NCBI RefSeq assembly: GCF_900115745.1
Contig: NZ_FOXP01000009.1
Coordinates: 118,646-182,645 of the forward strand
Direction of reading: 5' to 3'
DNA length: 64,000 nucleotides
DNA from: Sphingomonas rubra
GTDB taxonomy: Bacteria; Pseudomonadota; Alphaproteobacteria; Sphingomonadales; Sphingomonadaceae
In this document: positions 10,139-21,855 of the stretch, one piece after another
Layout of the letters: every line of letters starts with the position of its first letter
How positions within the stretch are numbered: position 1 is the first letter of the stretch
Translations under genes and position numbers: made by a program
The notes under the pieces: generated by a model
Databases searched by the model: none
The model's input: the letters and a program-made list of their open reading frames with translations, nothing else
Told to the model about the DNA's origin: nothing

Positions 10139-10318
10139 TTACGCCTCGACCGACACGACCTCGCGACCGTTGTAATGGCCGCACGACATGCACAGCACGT
10201 GCGGGCGCTTCAGCTCGCCGCAGTTCGGGCATTCCTGGAACGCCGCGACGGTCAGCGAATCGTGGCCGCGACGCATGCCGCGCTTGGAGGGCGAAGTCTT
10301 TCTCTTGGGGACGGCCAT
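10139..10318 (-). CDS. rpmF: 50S ribosomal protein L32
   Basis: A 59-residue protein: [20 protein letters not shown] at the N-terminus, then a zinc ribbon with C-P-N-C and C-M-S-C pairs and the ending REVVSVEA. This is a four-cysteine (zinc-binding) L32. It is the first gene of the operon with plsX and fabH, so ribosome and lipid synthesis share a promoter in the 177-base gap between 10319 and the divergent peptidase gene. Confidence 0.95.
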   Translation of the reverse strand: MAVPKRKTSPSKRGMRRGHDSLTVAAFQECPNCGELKRPHVLCMSCGHYNGREVVSVEA

Positions 10319-10495
10319 TGCGGCACCTTATGGTCTTGAACAAATAGAGGAATGGACGCGAGAAGCATGCCCGGCCCATGGAGCCGCGCGCACATCCCGG
10401 ACGCATCGCGAAGCGTGGCGCTATAGCGATTTCGCCCCCCGTTGCAAGCACGTGGGCGCAGTGGCAGGCAGGGCCGGCACAGGAGTATTTCCCCG

Positions 10496-12154
<1,659 letters not shown>

Positions 12155-12177
12155 GGAGGCCAGCGCCGACTTCTTAC

Positions 12178-12294
12178 GTCACCCCGGCCTTGAGCCGGGG
12201 TCCATGGTGCCGCGAACTCGACCGTCCGGATCTTGCGGCACCATGGATGCCGGGTCGAGGCTCTCCTGAGCTTCGCCGAAGGGCCCGGCATGAC
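12178..12294. repeat. Family B palindromic repeat, copy 1 (variant)
   Basis: It begins GTCACCCCGG and ends CCCGGCATGAC, with an internal perfect inverted repeat CCATGGTGCCGC / GCGGCACCATGG. It lies between the convergent M28 peptidase and metallo-hydrolase genes. The remaining 180 bases of the 322-base gap (12155-12476) hold only a weak 7-bp inverted repeat (12405-12432); I see no gene there. Confidence 0.7.
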
Positions 12295-12476
12295 GAAGGG
12301 AGGAGAGCGTGACGAGCCTACTTTCCTACAAGCGTCGAATCGGCTATAGCAGAAGCGCTATTTGAACCATGCAGGTACAATAATCGCGCGCATCATGCCG
12401 CAATCGGAAACAATCGCCCGCGCAAGTTTCCGTTCAGGGGTCAAGCGAGTCAAGCAAGTGTGAACTTTGACGCCGC

Positions 12477-13160
12477 TCACCCCCGCGCCAGCGCCGCATC
12501 CCCCACGAACGGATTGGTCCGCCGCTCGTGCGCGAAGGTGCTGGCGGGGCCGTGGCCGGGGATGAAGGTCACGTCGCCCAGCGGCCACAGCCTGGTCGTG
12601 ACCGAGCGGACGAGATCGTCGAAACTGCCGAGCGGGAAGTCGGTGCGGCCGACCGATCCCTGGAACAGCACGTCGCCGACCTGCGCGAACTTGGACGGCG
12701 CGTGGTGGAAGATCACGTGCCCTGGCGTGTGCCCCGGCGTCAGGTACACGTCCAGCGTCAGGTCGCCGATCGTCACCGTGTCGCCGTCGTCCAGCCAGCG
12801 GTCGGGCTCGAACGGCACGCCGCGCACGCCGTAATTGCGCCCGTCCTCGTCCAGCCGCGCCAGCCAGAAGCGATCGGCCTCGTGCGGTCCTTCGATGGGC
12901 ACGCCCAGCTCGTCGGCCAGCGGCTTGGCCTCGCCGGCATGGTCGATATGGCCGTGCGTCAGCAGGATCTTCTCGATCGTCACGCCCGCTTGGGCCGCCG
13001 CCGCCTTGATCCGCGGCAGGTCGCCGCCCGGGTCGACCACCGCGGCCTTCATCGTCGCCGTGCACCAGATCAGCGTGCAGTTCTGCTGCAGCGGCGTGAC
13101 GGGGACGATGGCGGCGCGCAAGGGCGCGGGGGCAGGGGGTGGGGCAGGCTGGTCGGTCAT
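12477..13160 (-). CDS. Metallo-beta-lactamase-fold hydrolase (glyoxalase II-like)
   Basis: A 227-residue protein with the metal-binding motif THGHIDH (H69, H71, D73, H74) and further ligands in TPGHTPGH, VGDVLF and IPGHGP. This order and size fit the YcbL/glyoxalase-II-like subgroup, which hydrolyses thioesters. A 13-residue Pro/Ala-rich N-terminal extension precedes the domain. The physiological substrate cannot be told from sequence. It is convergent with the M28 peptidase and lies 31 bases from the end of the bestrophin-like gene. Confidence 0.87.
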   Translation of the reverse strand: MTDQPAPPPAPAPLRAAIVPVTPLQQNCTLIWCTATMKAAVVDPGGDLPRIKAAAAQAGVTIEKILLTHGHIDHAGEAKPLADELGVPIEGPHEADRFWLARLDEDGRNYGVRGVPFEPDRWLDDGDTVTIGDLTLDVYLTPGHTPGHVIFHHAPSKFAQVGDVLFQGSVGRTDFPLGSFDDLVRSVTTRLWPLGDVTFIPGHGPASTFAHERRTNPFVGDAALARG

Positions 13161-13191
13161 GCCGCCGCTGTAGACGCAGCGACGGCGTGCG

Positions 13192-14076
13192 TCACCACAG
13201 CACGCCCTTGACCGGCTGCAACGGCTCCGGCGCCGTATCGCCGATCGCCTGGAGCAGGTCGATCTCGATCGTCCGGCACATCGCGTCGAGCGGCACGTCG
13301 TGGATCGTGTCGGCGAACGGATCGACCAGGTCGTCGCCGATCTGGAGCACCGCCAGGAACATGAGCCCCGCGATCGTCGAGCCGATCGGCGTCGCGAAGC
13401 CGAGCGTCTCGACCAGCCCGATCGGCAGCAGCACGCAGAACAGCCGCGTGAAGAAGGTCGGGAAGAATCGATACTGGTTGGGCAGCGGCGTGTTCTTGAT
13501 CCGCTCCATGCCGCCCTGCGCGTTGGCGATGTCGACCAGCACGCTCTCCAGCGACGTCTGCTGGATGGTGTCGACCCAGCCGTTCATGCGCGCGTCGTTG
13601 ATCCGCCGGCCGGTGCCGTCGAGCAGCCCGTTGGCGGTGTTGACGCGGGCGAGGGCGACCTTCGCCTCGTCCATCGACAGGAACTTCAGCACCGCCTCGT
13701 CGCGTGGACGCTTGCGCAGTTGGCAGCGCAGCGCGTTGACATAGGCGATCTGGCGAAGAACGATCGACCGCTTCAGCTCGGTCGCGTACGGATCGGGCAT
13801 GAAGTTGCGCACGCCGCGCGCCAGGTTGCGCGACGCGTTGATCATCAGCCCCCACAGACCGCGGCTCTCCCACCAGCGCTGGTAGGAGGCGTTGACGCGA
13901 AAGCCGAGAAACAGCGCCAGCGCGGAGCCGAACAGCGTCAAGGGCAGCGATGGCGCGTGGAACGGCAGGATGTAGTAGGTGACGGTGACGACCACGTCCC
14001 ACACGAACAGGCCGAGGAGCGGGCGCCACACTTCGGTGACGATCTGGCGCAGGCGGGGGGTGGCGTCGACGATCAA
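13192..14076 (-). CDS. Bestrophin-like (YneE/UPF0187) membrane channel
   Basis: A 294-residue membrane protein of the bacterial bestrophin family, which form pentameric anion or cation channels. The features seen are an early hydrophobic helix (WDVVVTVTYYILPF), the conserved FRVNASYQRWWESR after the second helix, and a C-terminal pair of helices ending GDDLVDPFADTIHDVPLDAM. The TTG at 14076 is chosen because AAGGAGG lies nine bases upstream; an in-frame GTG at 14112 has no such signal. It follows folP on the same strand after 48 bases. Confidence 0.85.
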   Translation of the reverse strand: MIVDATPRLRQIVTEVWRPLLGLFVWDVVVTVTYYILPFHAPSLPLTLFGSALALFLGFRVNASYQRWWESRGLWGLMINASRNLARGVRNFMPDPYATELKRSIVLRQIAYVNALRCQLRKRPRDEAVLKFLSMDEAKVALARVNTANGLLDGTGRRINDARMNGWVDTIQQTSLESVLVDIANAQGGMERIKNTPLPNQYRFFPTFFTRLFCVLLPIGLVETLGFATPIGSTIAGLMFLAVLQIGDDLVDPFADTIHDVPLDAMCRTIEIDLLQAIGDTAPEPLQPVKGVLW

Positions 14077-14124
14077 GCGGCTGTTCCTCCTTAGGCGGGC
14101 GTAACGCTGCACCGCAGCAGAGGT

Positions 14125-15183
14125 TCAGTGACCGACCAGTGCCCGGTCGCGCAACCCCCGCCAGACGCGCAGGGCCTGCACCGTCTCCGCCACGTCGTGG
14201 ACGCGGAGCATCTGCACGCCCTGTTCCGCCGCACGTACCGCGAGTGCCACCGACCCGCCCAGCCGCGCGGTGGCGGGCGCCTCGTTCGACAGCGCACCGA
14301 TCAGCCGCTTGCGGCTTGCCCCCAGCATGATCGGGCAGCCCAGGCCGTGCAGCGCGGTGAGCCCGTTCAACAGCGCGAGATTGTCGGCGAGCGACTTGCC
14401 GAAGCCGATGCCGGGATCGACGATGATGCGCGCGCGATCGATCCCCGCCGCGACCGCCGCTTCGATCCGCCCCTCCAGCCAGGCGAACACCGCACCGACC
14501 ACGTCGGGATAGGCGACGCAGCCATGGCCGCCGCGTTCCGGGTCGGGCGAGTGCATCAGTATCACCGGGCAGCCCGCCTGCGCGACGATGCCCGCGGCGC
14601 GGTCGTCCCACAGCAGCGCCGACACGTCGTTGACGATCGCCGCCCCCGCGCCGAGGGCCGCTTCCATCACCGCGCCTTTGCGCGTGTCGATCGAGACGAG
14701 CGCGCCGGCCGCGACCAGCCGCTCCACCACCGGCAGCGCGCGCGCGATCTCGTCCCCCTCCCACACCAGTGCCGCGCCGGGGCGCGTCGACTCGGCGCCG
14801 AGATCGACCAGCGCCGCGCCCGCCGCGAGCATGTCGATCCCCGCCGCCGCCGCGCCCGCCGGATCGTCGGCATGGGCACCGCCGTCGGAGAAGCTGTCGG
14901 GTGTGACGTTGAGGATGCCGGCAACCAGCGGCTGATCGAAGCGCAAGGTCCGCTCGCCCAGCACCAGCGCGGGCCGCGGCGCGGTGATCCGTGCATGGAG
15001 CAGCGCCGCCCGCTCCCCCGCCATGTCGATCTCGGCCACGGGCACGATCCGGCGGCTGGTTCCGTCCACCACCTCGTAGGCAGCGAACCATTGCAACCCG
15101 CCTGCGAGGCGCGCAACGGCGCCGTCCGGATACGCCATCGGCGCGTCCACGAACTGGACGGGGTGCAGGTACAGGTTCGACAT
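14125..15183 (-). CDS. folP: Dihydropteroate synthase
   Basis: A 352-residue enzyme joining p-aminobenzoate to the pterin pyrophosphate in folate synthesis. Core motifs are GILNVTPDSFSDGG, GAESTRPGA, SIDTRKGAVM, IVNDVSALL, DPGIGFGKS and LGASRKRLIG. It is some 70-80 residues longer than the usual form because of an N-terminal extension before the first motif, which is common in alphaproteobacteria. The p-aminobenzoate supply is encoded in the window too (pabBC, 25448-27181). No resistance-type change can be called by eye. Confidence 0.94.
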   Translation of the reverse strand: MSNLYLHPVQFVDAPMAYPDGAVARLAGGLQWFAAYEVVDGTSRRIVPVAEIDMAGERAALLHARITAPRPALVLGERTLRFDQPLVAGILNVTPDSFSDGGAHADDPAGAAAAGIDMLAAGAALVDLGAESTRPGAALVWEGDEIARALPVVERLVAAGALVSIDTRKGAVMEAALGAGAAIVNDVSALLWDDRAAGIVAQAGCPVILMHSPDPERGGHGCVAYPDVVGAVFAWLEGRIEAAVAAGIDRARIIVDPGIGFGKSLADNLALLNGLTALHGLGCPIMLGASRKRLIGALSNEAPATARLGGSVALAVRAAEQGVQMLRVHDVAETVQALRVWRGLRDRALVGH

Positions 15184-15195
15184 GCTCTGGTCGCC

Positions 15196-16443
<1,248 letters not shown>

Positions 16444-16451
16444 TCATGTGG

Positions 16452-17129
16452 CTAGAGCTTGTGGTTCGGCCCGTCGGCAAGCCCCAGCGGCGGTGTGTAT
16501 CCGGAAAGACTCATGCCGTCGGCGAACGGCAGTTCGGCCCGCGCGACGGGCGCGAAGCTGCGGCGGTGGAGCGGGGTGGGGCCATGTTCGCGCAGGGCGG
16601 CGAGGTGATGACGGCAGCCATAGCCCTTGTTCGAATGCCAGTTGTAGGCCGGCCAGGTCTCCGCGTGCGCGATCATGATCCGGTCGCGGGTGTGCTTGGC
16701 GACGATCGACGCGGCGGCGATCGAGCGCGATGCGGCGTCGCCGCCGACGATTGCGGTGGCGGCATAGCCCCAGCGTGGCAGGCGGTTGCCGTCGACGAGG
16801 ATGTGGGCGGGGCCGCCCTCCGCGTGTGCGAACAGGGCGTCGACGGCGAGCGTCATCGCCTTCATCGTCGCCCAGTGGATGTTGAGCCGGTCGATCTCGT
16901 CCGCCTCGACGATGCCGATGCCGACGCGCGCGCAGGCGAGGAGGCGGTCGTGGAGGCGGTGACGCTCGGTGGCGGAGAGCTTCTTGGAATCGTCGAGACC
17001 ACGGGGTGCGCCCCTATCCGGCAGGATCACCGCGGCAGCGACGACCGGCCCGGCGAGGGGGCCGCGCCCGGCCTCGTCGACGCCCGCGACGGGGGCGGGG
17101 TGACGCTTCTCGTGGGCGAGGCCGGGCAT
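16452..17129 (-). CDS. rnhB: Ribonuclease HII
   Basis: A 225-residue RNase HII that removes ribonucleotides from DNA. The catalytic site begins VAGVDEAGRGPLAGPVVAAA (D18, E19), followed by LDDSKKLS, ILVDGN and IVAKHTRDR. The start ATG at 17129 sits one base after the thiD stop, so the pair is transcribed together. The longer in-frame opening to 17351 is a shadow of thiD. ccrM follows 116 bases further on. Confidence 0.94.
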   Translation of the reverse strand: MPGLAHEKRHPAPVAGVDEAGRGPLAGPVVAAAVILPDRGAPRGLDDSKKLSATERHRLHDRLLACARVGIGIVEADEIDRLNIHWATMKAMTLAVDALFAHAEGGPAHILVDGNRLPRWGYAATAIVGGDAASRSIAAASIVAKHTRDRIMIAHAETWPAYNWHSNKGYGCRHHLAALREHGPTPLHRRSFAPVARAELPFADGMSLSGYTPPLGLADGPNHKL

Positions 17130-17130
17130 C

Positions 17131-17904
17131 TCAGCGCTCGACTTGGTCGAAGGGCACGACGCCGAGCGCGTGGCCGAGGGGGCCGTGGCGCTGGCCGAGC
17201 CCGGGCGCGGCGAGGATGGCGCGGCGGACGAAGCGGATCGCGCGGGTGAAGGCGTCCTCGACCGACAAGCCGGCGGCGAGGCCGCAGGCGAGCGCGCTGG
17301 CGAAGGTGCAGCCGGTGCCATGCGTGTCGCGGGTGTCGAGGCGTTCGGCATGCATCACCGCGACCTCGCGTCCATCGGCAGCGAGCAGACGGTCGGTGAC
17401 GGTCGCGCCTTCGGCATGGCCACCTTTCGCGGCGAGGTGGCAGCCATGCGCCAGCACCGCCGCCTCGCCGCCGAGCGCCTCCAGCTCGGGGAGGTTGGGG
17501 GTGACGACGGAGGCGATGGTCATCAGCCGCTCGAACGCGGCGATCGTAGCGGCGTCGGCGAGGGTGGAGCCGCTGGTCGCGATCATCACGGGGTCGAAGA
17601 CGATCGGCACGTCGAGGCGTTCCAGTCGATCGGCGACGGCGTGGGCAATGGCGGCCGAGCCGATCATGCCGATCTTCACCGCGTCGGTGCCGATGTCGGA
17701 CAGGACCGAGTCGATCTGCGCGACGACCATGTCGGCGGAGACCGGATGGACGGCCTGGACGCCGAGCGTGTTCTGCGCGGTGATGGCGGTGATGGCGGTG
17801 GTCGGGTGACCGCCGAGCATGGCGATCGTCTTGATATCGGCCTGGATGCCGGCGCCGCCGCCCGAATCGGAGCCGGCGACGACAAGGACGCGCGGGATCG
17901 TCAT
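17131..17904 (-). CDS. thiD: Hydroxymethylpyrimidine/phosphomethylpyrimidine kinase
   Basis: A 257-residue ribokinase-fold enzyme phosphorylating HMP and HMP-P in thiamine synthesis. Landmarks are GSDSGGGAGIQADIKT at the N-terminus, HPTTAITAITAQNT, VFDPVMIATSG, TPNLPE and the DTHGTGCTFASA anion hole near the C-terminus. It uses the product of ThiC (3009-4892). No riboswitch is apparent before this gene. The 172-base gap upstream (17905-18076) shows no gene or clear signal. Confidence 0.94.
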   Translation of the reverse strand: MTIPRVLVVAGSDSGGGAGIQADIKTIAMLGGHPTTAITAITAQNTLGVQAVHPVSADMVVAQIDSVLSDIGTDAVKIGMIGSAAIAHAVADRLERLDVPIVFDPVMIATSGSTLADAATIAAFERLMTIASVVTPNLPELEALGGEAAVLAHGCHLAAKGGHAEGATVTDRLLAADGREVAVMHAERLDTRDTHGTGCTFASALACGLAAGLSVEDAFTRAIRFVRRAILAAPGLGQRHGPLGHALGVVPFDQVER

Positions 17905-18076
17905 GCCTGGTGCTCGCGAACACGGTCCGCGGCCGCCGTCATCACCGCGAAGGTCACACTTGCTAGACTCGATTGACCCTCAGAGCGAAACTTTCCGCGG
18001 CCATCGTTTTGAAAATCGTGGGTTAGCGTGGTCATTCGCCGTCACCATAGCGATTCGCCGGCGTGTAGGACAGCGG

Positions 18077-18454
18077 TCAGGCGGTGACGAGCTGACCCTC
18101 CTCCACCCGCACAGGCCAGGGCGTGAGGCTCGCGCCGCCGCATGGCCCGCCGACGCAGGCGCCGTCGTCGATGCGGAACAGCGCCGAGTGCCAGCTGCAC
18201 GCGATCAGGCCGCCATCGGGGGTGAGATAGGCGTCGAGCTGCTGTGCGAGGGGGAGGCCCATGTGGGGGCAGCGGTCGACGTAGCCAACCACTTGGTCGG
18301 CGCGGCGGACGACGAAGCCGTGGAAGCGGCCGGCGCGCATCTGGACGACGTAGTTGCGCGCGGTGCCGTCCGGAATCGCGTCGAGCGGGCCGAGTTTGAC
18401 GCCGGCGGGGGTCGTGGTGAGGCGCTCGCTCTGAGGAGTGGCCGGCTCGGTCAT
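18077..18454 (-). CDS. Rieske 2Fe-2S domain protein
   Basis: A 125-residue soluble protein with the two Rieske boxes C62-P-H64 (in RCPHMGLPL) and C86-S-W-H89 (in ACSWHS), spaced as expected. It looks like a ferredoxin-type Rieske protein and lacks any catalytic oxygenase domain. Its ATG overlaps the maiA stop by four bases (ATGA), so it is translated with the tyrosine-degradation genes. A role as electron carrier for an oxygenase is possible, but no partner oxygenase needing one is in the operon. Confidence 0.87.
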   Translation of the reverse strand: MTEPATPQSERLTTTPAGVKLGPLDAIPDGTARNYVVQMRAGRFHGFVVRRADQVVGYVDRCPHMGLPLAQQLDAYLTPDGGLIACSWHSALFRIDDGACVGGPCGGASLTPWPVRVEEGQLVTA

Positions 18455-19083
18455 CCGGCGTCGGGCTGCGCATCGGGATGCGCGGAGGGCGCGAGGGCGC
18501 GGAGACGGGCGCCGGCGGCGACGAGGGCGGAATAAGGGGCGAGGTCGACCGCGAAGCGCTCGGCGGCGTAGAGCTGGGGGACGAGGTGGCAGTCGGCGAG
18601 CGTGGGCGTGTCGCCGAAGGCGAAGCCGGCGCCGTGGCGCTGCACCATGGTCTCCAGGGCGGCGAAGCCAGTGGCGATCCAGCGGGCGATCCAGGCGTTC
18701 ACCTGTGCCTCGTCCGCGGCGAAATCGGTGCGTAGCGCGGTGAGGACGCGCAGGTTGTTCAGCGGGTGGATGTCGCAGGCGATCAGCGCGGCCATGGCGC
18801 GGACGATCGCGCGGTCGGTCGGGTCGGCGGGGAGGAGTGGAGGGTCGGGGTAACGCTCCTCCAGCCATTCGAGGATGGCGGGGCTCTGCGTCAGGACGGC
18901 GTCGCCGGTGTCGAGCGCGGGGACGAGGCCCTGCGGCTGGAGCGCGAGATAGTCGGGGGCGCGCTGCCCGCCGCGGCGGAGGTCGTGGGTCGCCTGCTGG
19001 TAGGGGATGTTCTTGAGCGCGAGCGCGAGGCGGACGCGGTAGGAGGTGCCGGAGCGCCAGTAGCCGTGGAGGGTGAGGGTCAT
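18451..19083 (-). CDS. maiA: Maleylacetoacetate isomerase (zeta-class GST)
   Basis: A 210-residue glutathione transferase-fold enzyme that isomerises maleylacetoacetate to fumarylacetoacetate. It has YWRSGTSYRVRLAL at the glutathione site, PQGLVPAL, LTQSPAILEWLEERYP, and DIHPLNNLRVL, which is characteristic of zeta-class MaiA. The usual SSC-type start of the active site reads SGTS here, without the cysteine. It acts after HmgA in the tyrosine pathway. The gap to hmgA (130 bases) contains a family C repeat. No fumarylacetoacetase gene follows in the window. Confidence 0.9.
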   Translation of the reverse strand: MTLTLHGYWRSGTSYRVRLALALKNIPYQQATHDLRRGGQRAPDYLALQPQGLVPALDTGDAVLTQSPAILEWLEERYPDPPLLPADPTDRAIVRAMAALIACDIHPLNNLRVLTALRTDFAADEAQVNAWIARWIATGFAALETMVQRHGAGFAFGDTPTLADCHLVPQLYAAERFAVDLAPYSALVAAGARLRALAPSAHPDAQPDAG

Positions 19084-19095
19084 GGGGCTACAGTT

Positions 19096-19193
19096 CCCCG
19101 GCGGAGGCCGGGGCCCAGTTGGTGTGAGCGGGCGAGGAAGCGCGGCGCGTCGTCACGACGGCTTTCCCACCTGGGCCCCGGCCTTCGCCGGGG
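19096..19193. repeat. Family C palindromic repeat, copy 1
   Basis: The arms CCCCGGCGGAGGCCGGGGCC-CAG and CTG-GGCCCCGGCCTTCGCCGGGG are inverted copies around about 50 unique bases. It lies between hmgA and maiA, which run in the same direction. It could form a large hairpin in the mRNA and change expression of the downstream genes. Confidence 0.75.
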
Positions 19194-19212
19194 TACAGGG
19201 AAGGCGGGCGCG

Positions 19213-20502
19213 TCACTTGGGCAACTGCGCCTTGGGGAAGCCGGTCCAGACGTCGTCATAGTCGAGCTGCATGGTCGGCGAGCTGTTGGCCCATTCGGTG
19301 GTGCGCACCACGTGGCGCGTCTCGAACATGAAGGCCATGGTGCCGTCGATCTTGACCGGCTTGAGCTCGGCGGTGGACGCCTTGTCGTAGGTCGCCTGGT
19401 CGGGGCCGTGGCCGTTCATCTGGTTGTGCAGGGAGGCGCCGCCGGGGACGAAGCCGCCGCCCTCCTTGGCGTCGTAGGCGCCGGCGATCAGGCCCATGAA
19501 CTCGCTCATGACGTTGCGGTGGAACCAGGGCGGGCGGAAGGTGTCCTCCGCCACCATCCAGCGCGGCGGGAAGATCACGAAATCGCAATTGGCGGTGCCG
19601 GGCGTGTCGCTGGGGCTGGTCAGGACGGTGAAGATCGACGGGTCCGGATGGTCGAACGACACGGTGTTGATCGTGTTGAAGCGGGTCAGGTCGTAGCGGC
19701 AGGGGGCGAGATTGCCGTGCCAGGCGACGACGTCGAAAGGCGAATGATCGAGGCTGGTCTGCCAGAGGCCGCCCTGGAATTTTTGGACGATCTGGGTGGG
19801 GGCGTCGACGTCCTCGAACCAGGCGACGGGTGTCTCGAAATCGCGCGGGTTGGCGAGGCCGTTGGCGCCGATCGGGCCGAGGTCGGGCAGGCGGAGGAGC
19901 GCGCCGTAATTCTCCAAGACGTAGCCGCGCGCCTCGCCGTCGGGAAGCGCGACGCGGAAGCGGACGCCGCGGGGGATCAAGGCGATCTGGAGCGGGGCGA
20001 CGTCGAGGCGGCCGAGTTCGGTGTCGATCTGGAGGCGGCCGTGTTGCGGCACGATCAGGAGTTCGCCGTCGGCGGAGAAGAAGGCGCGCTCCATATCAGC
20101 GTTGGCGGCGTAGCCGTGGATGCCGACACCGGACTGTTCGGCGACGTTGCCGGTGCCGCCGGTGGTGACGAGGCCGTCGAGCCAGTCGGTCGGCTCGGTC
20201 GGCATGGGTAGCGGGTCCCAGCGGAGCCGGTTGGGGCTCGGCGGCGCGGCGTCGAACGGAGCGGTCTTGAAGAGGGGCGCGCCGTCGTAGCGCGTGAAGG
20301 CGGGGTGCTGCGCGGTGGGGCGGAGGCGATAGAGCCAGCTTCTACGGTTCTCGGCGCGGGGGGCGGTGAAGGCGGTGCCGGAGAGTTGCTCGGCGTAGAG
20401 ACCGTGCGGCGGGCGCTGGGGCGAGTTGCGGCCGATGGGGAGGGCGCCTGGGACCGCCTCGGTCGAGACGTGGTTGCCGAAGCCGGGGAGGTAGTCGGTC
20501 AT
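19213..20502 (-). CDS. hmgA: Homogentisate 1,2-dioxygenase
   Basis: A 429-residue iron enzyme that opens the homogentisate ring. Family segments seen are [13 protein letters not shown] at the start, [21 protein letters not shown], the iron-ligand stretch [10 protein letters not shown], and [11 protein letters not shown]. The ATG at 20502 has AAGGAGAG eight bases upstream; in-frame codons upstream belong to a family A repeat. That repeat ends immediately before the ribosome-binding site and separates the gene from hppD. Confidence 0.95.
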   Translation of the reverse strand: MTDYLPGFGNHVSTEAVPGALPIGRNSPQRPPHGLYAEQLSGTAFTAPRAENRRSWLYRLRPTAQHPAFTRYDGAPLFKTAPFDAAPPSPNRLRWDPLPMPTEPTDWLDGLVTTGGTGNVAEQSGVGIHGYAANADMERAFFSADGELLIVPQHGRLQIDTELGRLDVAPLQIALIPRGVRFRVALPDGEARGYVLENYGALLRLPDLGPIGANGLANPRDFETPVAWFEDVDAPTQIVQKFQGGLWQTSLDHSPFDVVAWHGNLAPCRYDLTRFNTINTVSFDHPDPSIFTVLTSPSDTPGTANCDFVIFPPRWMVAEDTFRPPWFHRNVMSEFMGLIAGAYDAKEGGGFVPGGASLHNQMNGHGPDQATYDKASTAELKPVKIDGTMAFMFETRHVVRTTEWANSSPTMQLDYDDVWTGFPKAQLPK

Positions 20503-20513
20503 GCTCTCTCCTT

Positions 20514-20650
20514 GATCCTCCCCACTCGTGGGGAGGGGGACCATGCGTAGCATGGTGGAGGGGGCTCTCCTCATGGGGTGTCGCTGGTGGAGAGCCCCCT
20601 CCACCACCGCTCTGCGAGCGGCGGTCCCCTCCCCGTGAACGGGGAGGATC
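20514..20650. mobile_element. Family A element, 137 bp, no gene inside
   Basis: Both ends start GATCCTCCCC and continue to GGGGAGGGG-ACC, then a variable arm, then GGTGGAGGGGGCTCTCC, in inverted orientation, with about ten unique bases between. The structure matches the ends of the DUF559-bearing copy at 31013-31476, so this looks like a MITE-type, gene-less relative. It lies between hppD and hmgA and abuts the hmgA ribosome-binding site. Confidence 0.75.
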
Positions 20651-20708
20651 AAGGACGCCGCTACCCGCCGGCCGGGCGCGGGCGAGCGTCTTCGCGTTCG
20701 GCCGACGC

Positions 20709-21773
20709 TTACGCGTCGACCGTCACCACGCCGCGCCGGATCTGGTCCAATTCGATCGACTCGTACAGCGCCTGGAAGTTGCCGTTGCCGAAGCCCTCGT
20801 TGCCCTTGCGCTGGATGATCTCGAAGAAGATCGGGCCGAACATGTTCTCGGTGAAGATCTGGAGCAGCAGCCCCTCCTCACCGACGTTGCCGTCGATCAG
20901 GATGCGGTTCTTGCGCAGGCGTTCCAGGTCATGGCCGTGGTTCGGCACGCGCTTGTCGACCAGTTCGTAATAGGTCTCGATCGTGTCCTGGAGCTTGACG
21001 CCGCGGGCGCGGAGCTTCTCCACCGTCTCGAAGATGTCGGGGGTGGTGAGGGCCAGGTGCTGGATGCCCTCGCCGTTATAGTCCTTGATGAACTCTTCGA
21101 TCTGGCTCTTGTCGTCCTGCGATTCGTTCAGCGGGATGCGGATCGCCTTGTCGGGAGCGATCATCGCCTGGCTGAACAGGCCGGTCGCCTTGCCCTTGAT
21201 GTCGAAATATTTCTGCTCCTCGAAGCCGAAGATGCGGCCGTAGAATTCGGCCCAGGTGCGCATCTGGCCACGGCGGACGTTGTGGGTGAGGTGGTCGAGC
21301 AGGTCGAGGCCGACATTGTTCTCCGCTTCCGCCTCCGCCGCGCCGGGGACCTGGTCCCAGTCGTCGTAGAGCGAGCCGGCGGCGCCGTGGCGGTCGACGA
21401 GGTAGAGGATCGAGCCGCCGATGCCCTCCAGCGCGGGGATGCCGTCGAGCGCGGCCCCGGCGGGCGCGGGCTTGGCGCCGGCGGCGATCGCGTTGTCGTA
21501 GGCGGCCTTCGCGTCCTGCACGCGGAAGGCCATGGCGCTGGCCGACGGGCCGTGGTCGCGGCGGAAGTCGGCGGCGTGGCCAGTCGCCTCACGGTTGAGG
21601 AGCAGGTTGATGCAGCCCTGCTTGTAGCGGACCACGTCCCTGGTCGGGTGGCGCGAGGCGACGACGAAGCCGAACTGTTCCAGCTGCGCCGCCATGCGGT
21701 CCGGGTCGGGCGAGGTGAACTCGCAGAACTCGAAACCGTCCAGGCCCATCGGGTTCACGTCCATATGGTCCAT
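20709..21773 (-). CDS. hppD: 4-hydroxyphenylpyruvate dioxygenase
   Basis: A 354-residue Fe(II) enzyme converting 4-hydroxyphenylpyruvate to homogentisate. Two vicinal-oxygen-chelate domains are visible. The metal ligands lie in [17 protein letters not shown] and [14 protein letters not shown]. The ATG at 21773 has GAGGA about eight bases upstream; earlier in-frame codons cross the palindromic operator and are rejected. It is the first gene of the tyrosine operon and is divergent from a MarR regulator. Confidence 0.95.
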   Translation of the reverse strand: MDHMDVNPMGLDGFEFCEFTSPDPDRMAAQLEQFGFVVASRHPTRDVVRYKQGCINLLLNREATGHAADFRRDHGPSASAMAFRVQDAKAAYDNAIAAGAKPAPAGAALDGIPALEGIGGSILYLVDRHGAAGSLYDDWDQVPGAAEAEAENNVGLDLLDHLTHNVRRGQMRTWAEFYGRIFGFEEQKYFDIKGKATGLFSQAMIAPDKAIRIPLNESQDDKSQIEEFIKDYNGEGIQHLALTTPDIFETVEKLRARGVKLQDTIETYYELVDKRVPNHGHDLERLRKNRILIDGNVGEEGLLLQIFTENMFGPIFFEIIQRKGNEGFGNGNFQALYESIELDQIRRGVVTVDA

Positions 21774-21793
21774 CGTCACATCCTCGTCACAAC

Positions 21794-21811
21794 TGGTATC
21801 GATTGATACCA
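21794..21811. promoter_or_regulatory. MarR-type palindromic operator between hppD and marR
   Basis: A perfect inverted repeat TGGTATC-GATT-GATACCA, AT-rich in an otherwise GC-rich region, lies 21 bases before the hppD start and 45 bases before the divergent MarR gene. This form and place fit a binding site for the adjacent MarR protein controlling both directions. Binding is inferred. Confidence 0.7.
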
Positions 21812-21855
21812 AGATGCGCCTTTCCGACGCGCTCGTCAACGGATAGCAGGAGCGC

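Noticed and set aside
12178..12294. Palindromic repeats considered as CRISPR repeats
   Set aside because: Copies are single, dispersed, and have no regular spacer array or cas genes.
12405..12432. CGGAAAC / GTTTCCG inverted repeat as terminator of the M28 peptidase gene
   Set aside because: Only 7 bp with a 14-base loop and no U-run on either strand.
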